This document shows, one piece after another, positions 35,109-44,927 of a stretch of 64,000 bases of DNA (its first letter is position 1; each line of letters begins with the position of its first letter). The notes below the pieces were generated by a model. That model saw only the letters and a program-made list of their open reading frames with translations, searched no databases and was not told the DNA's origin. The stretch is from CAVQJU01 sp963755195 (GTDB lineage Bacteria; Acidobacteriota; Vicinamibacteria; Vicinamibacterales; CAVVIG01): positions 744,001-808,000 of the forward strand of contig CAVWIZ010000002.1 in the NCBI GenBank assembly GCA_963755195.1, given 5' to 3'. A program made the translations under genes and the position numbers.

Positions 35109-37394
35109 TCAGCGTCTGCTGCGCCGCGCGTCCACGTGCGCCGTATCGGTGTTGTTCATCGAGTCGGACGCACGGATGGTGAGGCCGTTCTCGCCGAGAT
35201 CGCCGTCGACGGTCAGCTCGTAGTGCTCGGTCTTCGAATCCGCGATCCCGTCTCTCGGAAACACCGCCGTCCAGCGCAGTCCGCCGTCACGCGAGTACTC
35301 GACTCGTGCGACCGGCGAGTCGGCGTCGTTGACATCGAAGACGAGTGAGGTCTTCGCGCCCTCGGCCCGCACCGAGCCGACGACGATGGCCGGCGGCGTG
35401 TGATCGACTTGAAAGGCCGTGCTATCACGCTCGCCGGTGAGGGCGAGTCCGGCCGGGTTCGACGGCCGGTCCGAGGCGACCACTCGAAGGAAGTACGTGC
35501 CGTTCGGTACGATTGTCGTATCCCACACCAGGATGGGTTCGTCGAGGCCGCTCCGGAGCGGCGTCCACGCGGTCTCGCCTTCACGACGAAAGAGGACGTC
35601 ATACGTCAACTCATCATCGTTCTCATCGTCGGCCCGCCAGGCGAGCGTCTGCAGACCCTTCTGATAGGTGCGCCGGCCGAGTGCCGGCGAGCCGCCGCCC
35701 TGGGAGCTCTGGGCCGCCGTTGTCAGTTTGCGGTCGGGCGTGGTCTGGTCGCCAAAACCGGCCAGGTCGGGTTCGCCCGACGTGAAGGGCTTCTGGAACA
35801 CGATGCCGGGCGGGTGGACCGTGATCGACCGGACCGCGGGCCGGAGGTTTCGTTGCAGATATGCGGCGGTGATCGAGGTCAGGATCGGGCCTTCGCCTTT
35901 CCCGGTCAGCGCCGCGCGCCATTGCAGGTAGCGGGCCTTGGGGCTCGTGATCGCCGAACCATCCGGCGAGGTGTACGCGGCCGACCACTGGCTCCAGGTT
36001 TCGTCCGGTGTCTCGGTATTGCCGCTGCGGGTGGAAAGTTCGACCTGGCTGCCTTTCGGCACGCTGCCGCGCCAGCTCAAGGCTCCCCACGTGGCGAGCA
36101 TCTGCGCGTCGTGCGGGTCCGATTCATACGTCCCGCGGGCGGCGCGTTCCGACGACAGCCGGAACAGTTTGCCGGGATTGGCCGTCGCGAAGTACACCTG
36201 GCCGCGCGTATCCCTCGAGAACGCCGTCACCTGCTGTGCGCTCGCTCGCGCCAGGAGCGTCGGCCGGAGCGGGTCGCCCTCAAGCCGGTACAGCTTGCCT
36301 TTGTTGCCGGTCGCGACGATGGGGGCGCCGCCCTGATCGAAGGTCACGTCGTAGGGAGAGTCGTCGCGCGATTCCCACACGAGGTCCCAAACGCCGTCCG
36401 GTTGAATTCTGTAGATCGCGCCCTTCGACGTCCGTCGATCTTCGCGGCTCGATCCGGTGGAGGTCGGCCCGCCTGAGGAATCCACGATGGCGATGGACGT
36501 GATTTCCGTGGAAACCGTCACGGTGGCGATTGGAGCGCGCCCGGAGTCGGCCGCGGGCTGGTCGTTTCCCGTGCCGCTCTGCGTGGGGGCGGCCGAGCCG
36601 GGCCGGCCGTTCAGTGCGGCGACGTAGAGCAAACCTTTGTCGTCGAAACGAAGCCCCCGAATCTCCTGGAACGGCGTGTCGAGCAGCACAAAGCCCTTGC
36701 CGTCGGCGTCCACGCGAAACACCTTACCCGGCGACTCAGTGCCGACTAGGAGGTTGCCGGCCTTGTCGAACGCCAGCGCCGTCGCGTGTGTGGCTTTCGT
36801 CCTGTAGAACGGCGAGCCTTTTCCGTCCGGGGCGATCTTGTAGATGACGCCCTTGTCGCCGGTGCCGGCGTAGACGCTGCCGCGGCCGTCGACCGCCAGC
36901 GCCCAGATGTACTTCTCTTCGGGGTCGAAGAAGGGCGTCGCCGAGCCGTTGCGATCCACCTTGTACACTTTGCCGTCCGGCGACGTGCCGACGTACACAC
37001 CGCCGTTTGGCGCGAGCGCCAGGGCGTGGACTTCGAGCTCCGGGCTGTCGAAGAAGACGGAGCCTTTGCCGCCCGGGTCGACCCGGTACACCTTGCCTTC
37101 GTTGCCGGTGCCGATGAACTGAGTCCCGTCGGGCGCCGTCGCGATCGTCCAGACAAACGGCGCGGCAGTTTCGTACACGAGCTCGGAGGCCGGACCGAGC
37201 ATGAGCTGTCCTCGCGCGTCGATGGACAGATTGTCGACCTCGCCCCTGAGGAAGTCGCCCTGCGTGGCGGCCTGAAAAAACTTCGGCGACGAGGCGTCGA
37301 GCGCTGCGCCCGTGAGCATGGCCAGCACGATCAGCGGGACGAGCACCGCGAGCGTGAGGGCGCACTGGCGTCCGCGGATGGAGGTGGAGGACAC
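35109..37394 (-). CDS. Secreted beta-propeller protein with C-terminal Ig/fibronectin-like modules
   Basis: About 761 residues from GTG 37394, which directly follows the upstream stop. A signal/anchor helix (LTLAVLVPLIVLAMLTGAAL) is followed by NHL/SMP-30-like blades of about 40 residues (GNEGKVYRVDPGGKGSVFFD, SPDGKVYKVDRNGSATPFFD, GDKGVIYKIAPDGKGSPFYR, ESPGKVFRVDADGKGFVLLD, GNKGKLYRLEGDPLRPTLLA). The C-terminal 300 residues hold beta-sandwich segments (WRADDENDDELTYDVLFRRE, NGTYFLRVVASDRPSNPAGL, VARVEYSRDGGLRWTAVFP). It probably acts outside the cytoplasm with the neighbouring S55 peptidase; no catalytic motif is seen. Confidence 0.8.
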   Translation of the reverse strand: MSSTSIRGRQCALTLAVLVPLIVLAMLTGAALDASSPKFFQAATQGDFLRGEVDNLSIDARGQLMLGPASELVYETAAPFVWTIATAPDGTQFIGTGNEGKVYRVDPGGKGSVFFDSPELEVHALALAPNGGVYVGTSPDGKVYKVDRNGSATPFFDPEEKYIWALAVDGRGSVYAGTGDKGVIYKIAPDGKGSPFYRTKATHATALAFDKAGNLLVGTESPGKVFRVDADGKGFVLLDTPFQEIRGLRFDDKGLLYVAALNGRPGSAAPTQSGTGNDQPAADSGRAPIATVTVSTEITSIAIVDSSGGPTSTGSSREDRRTSKGAIYRIQPDGVWDLVWESRDDSPYDVTFDQGGAPIVATGNKGKLYRLEGDPLRPTLLARASAQQVTAFSRDTRGQVYFATANPGKLFRLSSERAARGTYESDPHDAQMLATWGALSWRGSVPKGSQVELSTRSGNTETPDETWSQWSAAYTSPDGSAITSPKARYLQWRAALTGKGEGPILTSITAAYLQRNLRPAVRSITVHPPGIVFQKPFTSGEPDLAGFGDQTTPDRKLTTAAQSSQGGGSPALGRRTYQKGLQTLAWRADDENDDELTYDVLFRREGETAWTPLRSGLDEPILVWDTTIVPNGTYFLRVVASDRPSNPAGLALTGERDSTAFQVDHTPPAIVVGSVRAEGAKTSLVFDVNDADSPVARVEYSRDGGLRWTAVFPRDGIADSKTEHYELTVDGDLGENGLTIRASDSMNNTDTAHVDARRSRR

Positions 37395-37395
37395 G

Positions 37396-39256
37396 CTAGT
37401 TCTGCGTGACGGTGATGGACAACGTCCGCGAGCCGCTGACGGCGCGGTCGGTTGGCAGCGACCACTCGCCGAGGGTCGCGTTGTTGATCGGGTTGAAGCT
37501 GCCGCCGCTCCGGTCGGCCTCGAGGACGCCAAGCACCGACGGTGGCAGCGCGGTGAGCGATTCGCCACTCACGACGGCGCCCGGATCGGTTCCCAGCAGT
37601 TTGACGTACAGCGTGTTGCCGCGGCGGCTGCGGTTGAGGGTGCGGATGATCTGATCGACGCTGCGCGGCTGCTGCGATCGCGCCTCGCGCTGCTCGATTT
37701 GTCCCAGGCGGCCGCCGTCGGCGACGAGCACGGAGAGCGTGCCGCTCGCGTTCGCCGGGATCTCGATGGGCACCGTACGCAGGATTTCCTCGCCGCGATA
37801 CGTGCGCAGCAGGATCTTCAACGGGACGGTTCGTCCCGCGCGCGGACGCTGCTCGTCGAGCCAGACGCGTTCGAGCGTCGCCGTCCTGATTTCTTCCGTC
37901 GATCCGACCGTCAGGTCGATGCCTTCGATGCTCACCTTCTCGAAGTCGTTGCCGAGGAGCGCCGCGATCGGCGCCGCGACGGACGTCGCCGCTCCGATCG
38001 AGGGCTGATCGCCGGAGAAGATGTTGTCGAAGGTGACCGCGTCGTGCCGGCCAATTCTGGCCGTGCCGCGGACGTAAAACGTGGCGGTGCCGTACTGGCG
38101 CTCGTAGGACGCCAGCGTGTTGGAGATGGCCGCCGACGCCATCAGCGGCGTGAACATCTGGTCGTTGGCCAGCTCGAAATGGAAGGTGCGCTTCGCGGCG
38201 CGATCCGACTCGAGCGTAATCGTCACGGGAATCATTCTCGGGCCCGGTCCGAGGCGGCCCGCAATGGCGACCGCGCGATCCTGGGTGAACGATCCGATGA
38301 TCTCGCCCGTCGTGGAGAGTTTCATGGAGGACGTCAGGCTCGGGAGCACGGTATAGACGTAGGCGCGTGTCATCGGAAACGCGGTCGGCCCGAGGTTGTA
38401 CAGCGGATGGCCGAAGGCGTACACGCGATCTCCGTCGACATGTGTGACCGTTCCGGTGGCGCCGAGCTGGAGGTCGCCGCTGACCAGGACCACGCCGACG
38501 GCGTCGCCCGGCTTGAGCGGGCCGTCATAGGGCTGCTCGCCTGCGCGCGGCGAGCCAGCGCCGGCGCCGGTCGGCGACGAATCCCTGCTCGCGGAAGGCG
38601 CCGCCGAGCATGTCCGCGAGATCGGGCTCGAAGCCCGAGAGCACCAGGGGAGTGGCGATTGGACGGAGCAGCGTCCCGAGTTCGCCGCTCGTGACGTCAG
38701 TCGATGCCGCTGCGCCAAGAAAACGCGAATCGCCCGGGCGATCGGCGAACGGCCGGTTCCAGTTGAGTGCCTTGCGAAATGCCGCGGTCAGGTTTTCGCG
38801 CGTCAGCGGGAACTCGACGCGTACGCGCGCCCCGGCCGGACGCGCATCATTGAAGGTCGTGGCGTCGGTCATCTCGGCGATAGGCGTGATGCCGGCGATC
38901 GGTTCCTTCGAAAACTGGCCGAGCGCGTACGAGACGGCGCCAATCAGACGTCCGTCCACGTACACCGGGCTGCCGCTCATGCCCGCGATGACGCCCGTGT
39001 TGGCGAGCGGTCCGCCCTCGAGCCTGGCGAGTATGAGGTTGCGGCGTGTGCCGATGACGTTTTCGAGCACGCCGAGGATATTCACGGTGAAGTCCTGGAC
39101 GCGCGTGCCGTCGAACACCGTCCGGCCAACCCCGACCATGCCCGGTCTGATTTCCTCGACCCCCATCTGCAGCGTGGCCGCGGGCGTCTTGACGAGCCCG
39201 AAAACGAGCCCAAAAACGATCAGCAGGCACGCGAGTGCGATCTGTCGGAGCGTCAT
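37396..39256 (-). CDS. SpoIVB-type (S55) serine peptidase homologue (one apparent frameshift)
   Basis: About 619 residues. Signal helix (LRQIALACLLIVFGLVFGLV), then GVEEIRPGMVGVGRTVFDGT. The S55 nucleophile motif is VIAGMSGSPVYVDGRLIGAV, and GDRVYAFGHPLYNLGPTAFP is also typical of the SpoIVB domain. The long C-terminal half is beta-rich. One extra G near 38578 (between ...REQGFV and PTGAGAGSP) splits the gene. In spore formers SpoIVB is a signalling protease; non-spore Acidobacteria carry homologues of unknown role. It is divergent from the aromatic operon. Confidence 0.85.
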
Positions 39257-39316
39257 GGACTTTCTCTGGTTATACGGGAGAAGTGCTTGTGGGTCAAGGA
39301 GAAATGGGCACTTTGG

Positions 39317-39345
39317 TTGACAACGACTGTCGCCGTTTTGATATC
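39317..39345 (+). promoter_or_regulatory. Probable promoter of the aromatic supra-operon
   Basis: A perfect TTGACA (39317-39322), a 17-nt spacer and GATATC (39340-39345). Transcription would start near 39352, giving a leader of about 210 nt before aroDE. The 305-bp gap between the divergent S55 peptidase and aroDE holds this promoter, the leader peptide and the attenuator, and little else. Confidence 0.5.
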
Positions 39346-39424
39346 GTCGGCGCTTCTGTGATGGGTCGAGTGCCTGCAAGCGTTGCCTCGTCGTCCCGGT
39401 TGTTTTCATTCCCCGGTGATCCGT

Positions 39425-39493
39425 GTGGCCGTTGTGTCGGCGTACGGCTGGCGGTATTGGGGCTCTCCTGAAGGGGCTTCCGCCTTGGCCTGA
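39425..39493 (+). CDS. Leader peptide with Tyr-Gly-Trp-Arg-Tyr-Trp control codons
   Basis: A 22-codon reading frame starting at GTG 39425 (GTG 39416 or 39434 also in frame), with GGTGA 5 nt upstream. The centre reads AYGWRYWG: Tyr TAC 39443, Trp TGG 39449, Tyr TAT 39455, Trp TGG 39458. It ends at TGA 39491. The frame is too short to be a gene and has no similarity. Its position between promoter and terminator, and the concentration of the operon's end-product codons, mark it as a trpL-type leader responding to tryptophan and tyrosine. Inferred from the sequence only. Confidence 0.65.
   Translation: MAVVSAYGWRYWGSPEGASALA
39469..39478 (+). promoter_or_regulatory. Antiterminator segment of the aro/trp attenuator
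   Basis: TGAAGGGGCT lies inside the leader reading frame, 8 nt after the last Trp codon. It is identical to the terminator's 3' arm (TGAAGAGGCT, 39542-39551) except for one A-to-G change. It can therefore pair over all 10 positions (one G-U) with the terminator's 5' arm at 39522-39531, which would prevent the terminator from forming. Confidence 0.6.
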
Positions 39494-39521
39494 CCTGCCA
39501 CCGCGCGACGGACGTTATTTG

Positions 39522-39558
39522 AGCCTCTTCAGCCTGACGGTTGAAGAGGCTTTTTTTA
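39522..39558 (+). terminator. Intrinsic terminator (attenuator) immediately before aroDE
   Basis: AGCCTCTTCA (39522-39531), a 10-nt loop, TGAAGAGGCT (39542-39551), then a T7 run. The aroDE start codon follows 11 nt later. The AGAGG that could serve as the aroDE ribosome site is inside the 3' arm, so the same hairpin may also mask translation initiation. Confidence 0.88.
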
Positions 39559-39561
39559 TTT

Positions 39562-41033
39562 GTGGACCGAACACTGATCTGCGTCACCGTGACCGCGCCA
39601 ACGACGGCCGAGCTGCGTCGAAGGCGAGACGAAGTCACCGTTGCCGACATGGTCGAGCTCCGTCTCGACACCGTCAGCGATCCGAACGTCGCCGGCGCCC
39701 TGGCCGGCCGGCGCCTGCCGGTCATCGTCACCTGCCGCCCGACCTGGGAAGGCGGACAGTTCTCGGGATCGGAAGACGAGCGCCGGTCGATCCTCAGCGA
39801 AGCGCTCGCGCTCGGCGCCGAGTACGTGGATGTCGAGTGGAAAGCCAATTTCGCCGATCTCATCGCCGAAACAGCGGGCCGGCGGCTCGTGCTCTCGATG
39901 CACGATTTCGAGGGCGTGCCGGACGACCTCATGGCCCGCGCGCGGGCGATGCGCGCCACCGGCGCCGAGATCGTCAAGCTGGCCGTCAAGACGAGCCGCC
40001 TCAGCGATTGCGTGCCGCTGCTCGACCTCGGCGCCCAAATCGGTCGGGACGGCACGGTCCTCGTCGGCATGGGAGACTGCGGTCTCGTGACGCGCGTCCT
40101 TGCGTCCCGCTTCGGATCGCGGTGGACCTACGCGGGAGAGGAGCGGCAGGTCGGCCAGCTGACGCCCGGCGATCTTCTCGATGCCTATCGGTTCCGCTCG
40201 CTGACGGCCGCGACGAATCATTTACGGGCTGGTCGGCTCGCCGGTCTCGCATTCCGTGTCGCCCGTCATGCACAACGCCGCCTTCGGCGCGCTCGAGCTC
40301 GACGGCGTCTACCTGCCGTTTCCGGCCGCGGACGCGGACGACTTCGTGACGTTCGGACGGGCGATCGGCGTCCAGGGCGCGAGTGTCACGATTCCGTTCA
40401 AAGTGGCCCTGCGCGATCGCGTGGACGAAGCAGACCCGATCGCGCGCCGGATCGGCGCCATCAACACGATTCGCGCGATCGACGGACGCTGGATCGGCGG
40501 GAACACCGATGCCGCGGCCTTTCTCCGTCCCCTGCGCGATCGCGTGCCGCTTCCCGGCGCGCGCGTGGCCGTGCTCGGCGCGGGCGGGGCGGCCCGGGCC
40601 GTGGTCGTGGCCCTGGCGTCGAGCCAGGCACACGTGACCGTGCACGCGCGCGATCGCAAGCGGGCCGAAGAGGTGGCGATGACCGTGTCTGGCGCGGTCG
40701 GTCCCTTGCCGCCCGAGGCCGGGAGCTGGGATCTGCTCGTCAACTGCACGCCGGTCGGGATGTATCCGAACGTGGACGCCACGCCGGTCGACGCGGCGGC
40801 GCTCACGGGCCGCCTACGTGTACGACCTCGTCTACAACCCGCCGAACACGCGGCTGTTGCGCGAGGCGGCGAAGGCCGGGTGCCAGACGATCGGGGGACT
40901 CGAGATGCTCGTGGCACAGGCGCACGAGCAGTTCGAGTGGTGGACCGGCGCGAGGCCGCCGGCCGGCGTCATGCGGGCGGCCGCGCTGAAGCGGCTCGCG
41001 GAGTTTACGCGCGATGAAAATCACGTCGTTTGA
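39562..41033 (+). CDS. aroDE: Bifunctional 3-dehydroquinate dehydratase / shikimate dehydrogenase (two apparent frameshifts)
   Basis: About 490 residues. The N-terminal type I dehydroquinase has ADMVELRLDTVSDPNVAGAL, the catalytic His in LVLSMHDFEGVPDDLMARA, and the Schiff-base Lys in EIVKLAVKTSRLSDC. The C-terminal shikimate dehydrogenase has SHSVSPVMHNAAFGALELDG, SVTIPFKVALRDRVDEADPI, the NADP loop VAVLGAGGAARAVVVALAS, LLVNCTPVGMYPNVDATPV and YVYDLVYNPPNTRLLREA. Extra bases near 40217 and 40812 break the frame. Starts at GTG 39562, just after the attenuator. It overlaps trpE by 20 nt. Fusions like this are known in plants and some bacteria. Confidence 0.9.
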
Positions 41034-42488
41034 AGAATTCAAGGACCTGGCCCGCCGCGGCACGTTCGTGCCGGTGTGCAAGGAGATCGTGGCCGATCTG
41101 CTCACGCCGGTGTCGGCGTTTCTGAAGATCGCCGAACACGCCGACTACGCGTTCCTGCTCGAAAGCGTCGAGGGCGGCGAGCACGTGGGCCGGTACTCGT
41201 TTCTCGGCAAGGATCCGTTCCTGATCCTGACCGCGCGCGACGGCCGCACGATCATCGAACGAGCCGGCGCGACGGCCGAAAGCGATCGCCCGTTCATCGA
41301 CACGCTCCGCAGCCTGATGGCCGACTATCGATCGCCGTTCGTGCCGGACCTTCCGCGCTTCACCGGCGGCGCGGTCGGCTACTTCGGCTACGGGGCGTCG
41401 TCGTGGTTCGAGCCGGTGCTGGGCGATCTCGGCAAGTCCGACGATGGCGCGCAGCAGGCGGGGTTCATGATGTTCGACACGGTGCTCGCCTTCGACCACG
41501 CGCAGCACCGGATTCTCATCATCGCCAACGCGCGCATCACGGCGGACGACGACCTCGAGTCGCTGTATCAGTTTGCCTGCGCGAAGATCCAGTTTCTCGA
41601 GCGCGAGCTCGAGCGCGGCCTGTCGCACGAACGTCCGGCGGGCGGCCCGCCGCTCGAGGTCCGGTCGAACTACACGCGCGAGCGGTTCGAGGAGCACGTG
41701 CGCATCGCGAAGGAGTACATCGCGGCCGGCGACATCTATCAGGTGGTGCTGTCCCAGCGCTTCGAAGCCGACGTCACGGTCGAGCCGTTCACGGTCTACC
41801 GGGCGCTGCGTCACGTGAATCCGTCGCCGTACATGTATTTCATGCGGATGGGCGGCGCGTCGATTGTCGGGCTCGTCCCCGGAAATGCTCGTGCGGGTCG
41901 AGGGTGCGCGGGTCGAGACGCATCCGATTGCGGGCACCCGGCCGCGCGGCCGCAACGCCGAAGAGGACATGCGGCTGGGCGAGGAGCTCAAGCGCAACGA
42001 GAAGGAGCGAGCCGAGCACGTGATGCTCGTCGACCTCGGGCGCAACGACGTGGGCCGGGTGTGCAAGTACGGCAGCGTCCGCGTGCCTCAGTTCATGGGG
42101 CTCGAACGCTTTTCACACGTCATGCACCTGACCTCGATTGTGGAGGGCCAACTGGCCGACGATCGCGACCGGCTCGATGCGCTCGTATCGTGTTTTCCGG
42201 CCGGCACGGTGTCGGGTGCGCCGAAGGTGCGTGCCATGCAAATCATCCACGAGCTCGAGCCGATCCCGACGCGGGCTCTACGCGGGCGCGGTCGGGTACG
42301 TCGACTTTGCCGGGAACCTCGACTTCTGCATCGCGATCCGTACGATTATCATTTCGAAGGGCCGGGCGCTGGCGCAGGCGGGCGCCGGGATCGTCATCGA
42401 TTCGAATCCCACCGCAGAGTACGAAGAGACGCGCGACAAGGCGCGCGCACTCCTCAAGGCGCTCGAACTCGCGCAGCAAGGGCTGTAG
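41014..42488 (+). CDS. trpE: Anthranilate synthase component I (two apparent frameshifts)
   Basis: About 491 residues; makes anthranilate from chorismate. The Trp feedback-site motif is present (YAFLLESVEGGEHVGRYSFL). Catalytic core: YIAAGDIYQVVLSQRFEADV, NPSPYMYFMRMGGASIVGSS, ETHPIAGTRPRGRNAEED, LVDLGRNDVGRVCKYGSVRV, SCFPAGTVSGAPKVRAMQII and YAGAVGYVDFAGNLDFCIAI. Frame changes occur near 41878 and 42275; at the second, several bases of the expected TRRGxYAG seem to be missing. It is followed after 2 nt by trpG. Confidence 0.93.
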
Positions 42489-42490
42489 CC

Positions 42491-43066
42491 ATGGTGTGCG
42501 TTATCGATAACTACGATTCGTTCACGTACAACCTCGTCCAGTACCTCGGCGAGCTCGGCGCCGAGGTCCACGTCGTGCGCAACGACGCGGCGTCGGTTGA
42601 AGAAGTCGCGGCCACGCGCCCCGAACGCATCGTCATCTCGCCCGGACCGGGACGGCCCGAGGAGGCCGGCATCACGATGGCCGTGGTCCGTACGCTCGGT
42701 GAGAAGACGCCGATTCTGGGCGTGTGCCTCGGGCATCAGGCCATCGGCGCGGTGTTCGGCGGGCGGGTCGTGCGGGCGGGCGTACCGATGCACGGGAAGA
42801 CGTCCACGATCGAGCACAACAGCCGAGGGGTGTTCAGCGGCCTGACGGAGCCGTTTGCGGCGTCGCGGTATCACTCGCTCGTGGTGTCGGACGAGGGACT
42901 GCCCGACGATCTGGAAGTGACGGCCAGAACGCGGGAGGACCACGTGATCATGGGGCTCAGGCACCGCACGTGGCCGGTGCACGGCGTGCAGTTTCACCCG
43001 GAGTCGATTCTGACGGGCGAGGGCCATCGCCTGCTGCGCAACTTTCTTGATGGGCGGCTGGACTAG
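42491..43066 (+). CDS. trpG: Anthranilate synthase component II (glutamine amidotransferase)
   Basis: 191 residues, class I amidotransferase. The triad is visible: Cys in ILGVCLGHQAIGAVFGG, and His/Glu in VHGVQFHPESILTGEG. The start (ATG 42491) gives the usual CVIDNYDSFTYNLVQYLG. It supplies ammonia to TrpE and might also serve PabB-type partners. No PabB is in the window. Confidence 0.96.
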   Translation: MVCVIDNYDSFTYNLVQYLGELGAEVHVVRNDAASVEEVAATRPERIVISPGPGRPEEAGITMAVVRTLGEKTPILGVCLGHQAIGAVFGGRVVRAGVPMHGKTSTIEHNSRGVFSGLTEPFAASRYHSLVVSDEGLPDDLEVTARTREDHVIMGLRHRTWPVHGVQFHPESILTGEGHRLLRNFLDGRLD

Positions 43067-43068
43067 AG

Positions 43069-44103
43069 ATGTTTCCCGCACTGATCGAGAAACTGACGCG
43101 GCACGAAGACCTGACGAGCGACGAGGCGTCCGCCGCCATGGCGGAGGTCATGGAGGGCCGTGCCGCGCCTGCGCAGCTGGCCGGCCTGCTCGTGGGACTG
43201 GCCATGAAGGGCGAGCGCCCCATCGAAGTCGTCGGCCTCGCGCGCACGATGCGCGCGCACGCCGTGCCGGTGGCGAAACGCTACGAGCGCGTGTTCGACA
43301 CGTGCGGGACCGGCGGCGATCGGTCCGGAACGTTCAATATTTCTTCATGCGTCGCGCTGGTCGTCGCGGCGTGCGGTGTCCGCGTCGCCAAGCATGGCAA
43401 CCGGTCTGTGTCGAGCCTGTCCGGGAGCGCCGACGTGTTCGAAGCCCTGGGCGTCCGCGTGACGGCGCCGCCTGCGGTGGTCGAGCGCTGTCTGGCGGAG
43501 GCGGGCGTCGGATTCTTTTTCGCGCCGTCGTTTCATCCGTCGATGCGGCATGCGGCGCAGACGCGGCGCGATCTGGGCGTGCGCACCGCGTTCAATCTGC
43601 TCGGCCCGCTGACCAATCCGGCCGGCGCCACACGCCAGCTCGTCGGCGTCCCGCGGCCCGAACTGACGGAGTTGATGGCGCGATCGCTGATGCTGCTCGG
43701 ATCCGAGCGCGCGTGGGTCGTGCACGGAGCGGACGGCATCGACGAGATTTCGACGGCCGGCTACACCAAGGTGTCGGAGTGCCGGGGCGGGTCGGTCAAC
43801 ACCTTCTACCTGCATCCGGGTGACGTCGGGCTGGCGAAGGCCAGCCCCGCGTCGCTCAAGGGTGGAGACGCGCAGGAGAACGCCCGCATCATCGAACGGG
43901 TTCTGGCCGGCGAACGCGGGGCGCCGCGCGACGTGGTGCTGCTCAACGCCGGCGCCGCGCTGCTGATTGCCGGTGAAGCCGCATCGGTCGACGAGGGCAT
44001 GGCTCGTGCGTCGCGCGCCATCGACCGGGGCGACGCGCGGCGCACACTGGAGCAGCTCATTGCGGTGTCGACCGCCGAGGAGCTCGGCGCGGAGCGGCGC
44101 ATG
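43069..44103 (+). CDS. trpD: Anthranilate phosphoribosyltransferase
   Basis: About 345 residues, family length. The PRPP-binding loop is VFDTCGTGGDRSGTFNISSC; then VAKHGNRSVSSLSGSADVFE, FFFAPSFHPSMRHAAQTRRD, GVRTAFNLLGPLTNPAGATR and VSECRGGSVNTFYLHP. No stop is seen at its natural end (LEQLIAVSTAEELGAERR); the frame continues into trpC at the ATG 44101. A usual ATGA overlap (TGA 44102-44104) would need a one-base shift, so either a hidden indel or a genuine TrpD-TrpC fusion is present. The end is therefore approximate. Confidence 0.92.
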
Positions 44104-44927
44104 ACGCGGATCCTGGGCACGATCGTGGCGGCGACACGCCGGATCGTGGAGGTCCGCCAGGAGCGCGAGCCGTTGGCGGTGCTGCGTGCCCGGAGTCGCG
44201 GGCCCTTCCCGGGCGAAACATGCCGGACGCGGATCGTTCCGCGCGGCCCTCGGGCGGCGCGACCGGCTCAACGTGATTGCCGAGTGCAAGCGCCGATCGC
44301 CGTCGCGTGGCGTGCTGCGGGCCGACTACGATCCGGTGGCCATCGCGCGTGACTACGTCGCAGCCGGCGCCGCGGCCGTGTCGGTGCTGACGGAGCCGAC
44401 GTTCTTCGACGGGTCGCTCGATCACCTGGCGGCCGTGCGGGCCGCGGTGAGGGAAGTCGACGAAGAAGTTCCGGTGCTCCGCAAGGATTTCATCGTTTCG
44501 GAGTACCAGGTGCTCGAGGCCGCGGCGGCCGGCGCCGACGCCGTTCTCCTGATCGCCGCGGCGCTCGAAGTGGCGGAGTTGCGGTCGCTCGCCGCGTGCG
44601 CGGCGGAATGGGGAATGGACGCGCTGGTCGAGGTGCACGACGAGCGGGAGTTGTCGGCGGCGCTCGACGCCGGCGCGCGGATTGTCGGCGTCAACAACCG
44701 CAACCTCCGAACGCTCGAGGTCGACGTCAAGGCCTCGGAAGCGCTGATCGCGCTCATTCCGCCAGGCGTGATCGCCGTCAGCGAGAGCGGGCTGAAAACG
44801 GCGGACGATCTGGTGCGGTTGCGCCAGCTTGGCTATTCGGCGTTTCTCGTTGGCGAACGCCTGATGACCGTCGGCGGATCCAGGCGGGGCGTTACGGCAA
44901 CTGTTGGCGGGCGTGACATGTTCGTAA
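44101..44927 (+). CDS. trpC: Indole-3-glycerol phosphate synthase (two apparent frameshifts)
   Basis: About 275 residues. It shows RILGTIVAATRRIVEVRQER, LNVIAECKRRSPSRGVLRAD (catalytic Lys), VLTEPTFFDGSLDHLAAVRA, VLRKDFIVSEYQVLEAAAAG, IVGVNNRNLRTLEVDVKASE and ESGLKTADDLVRLRQLGYSA. One extra base is near 44200. Another is near 44870, after ERLMT; the next frame then gives a normal tail (SADPGGALRQLLAGVT) ending at TAA 44925, inside the trpF start. It therefore overlaps trpF by 10 nt. Confidence 0.92.

Noticed and set aside
39235..39471. A 78-residue plus-strand frame upstream of aroDE as a gene
   Set aside because: No ribosome site, no similarity, and it starts opposite the S55 peptidase gene. 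The region is better explained as promoter plus leader, with a different frame carrying the Tyr/Trp codons.
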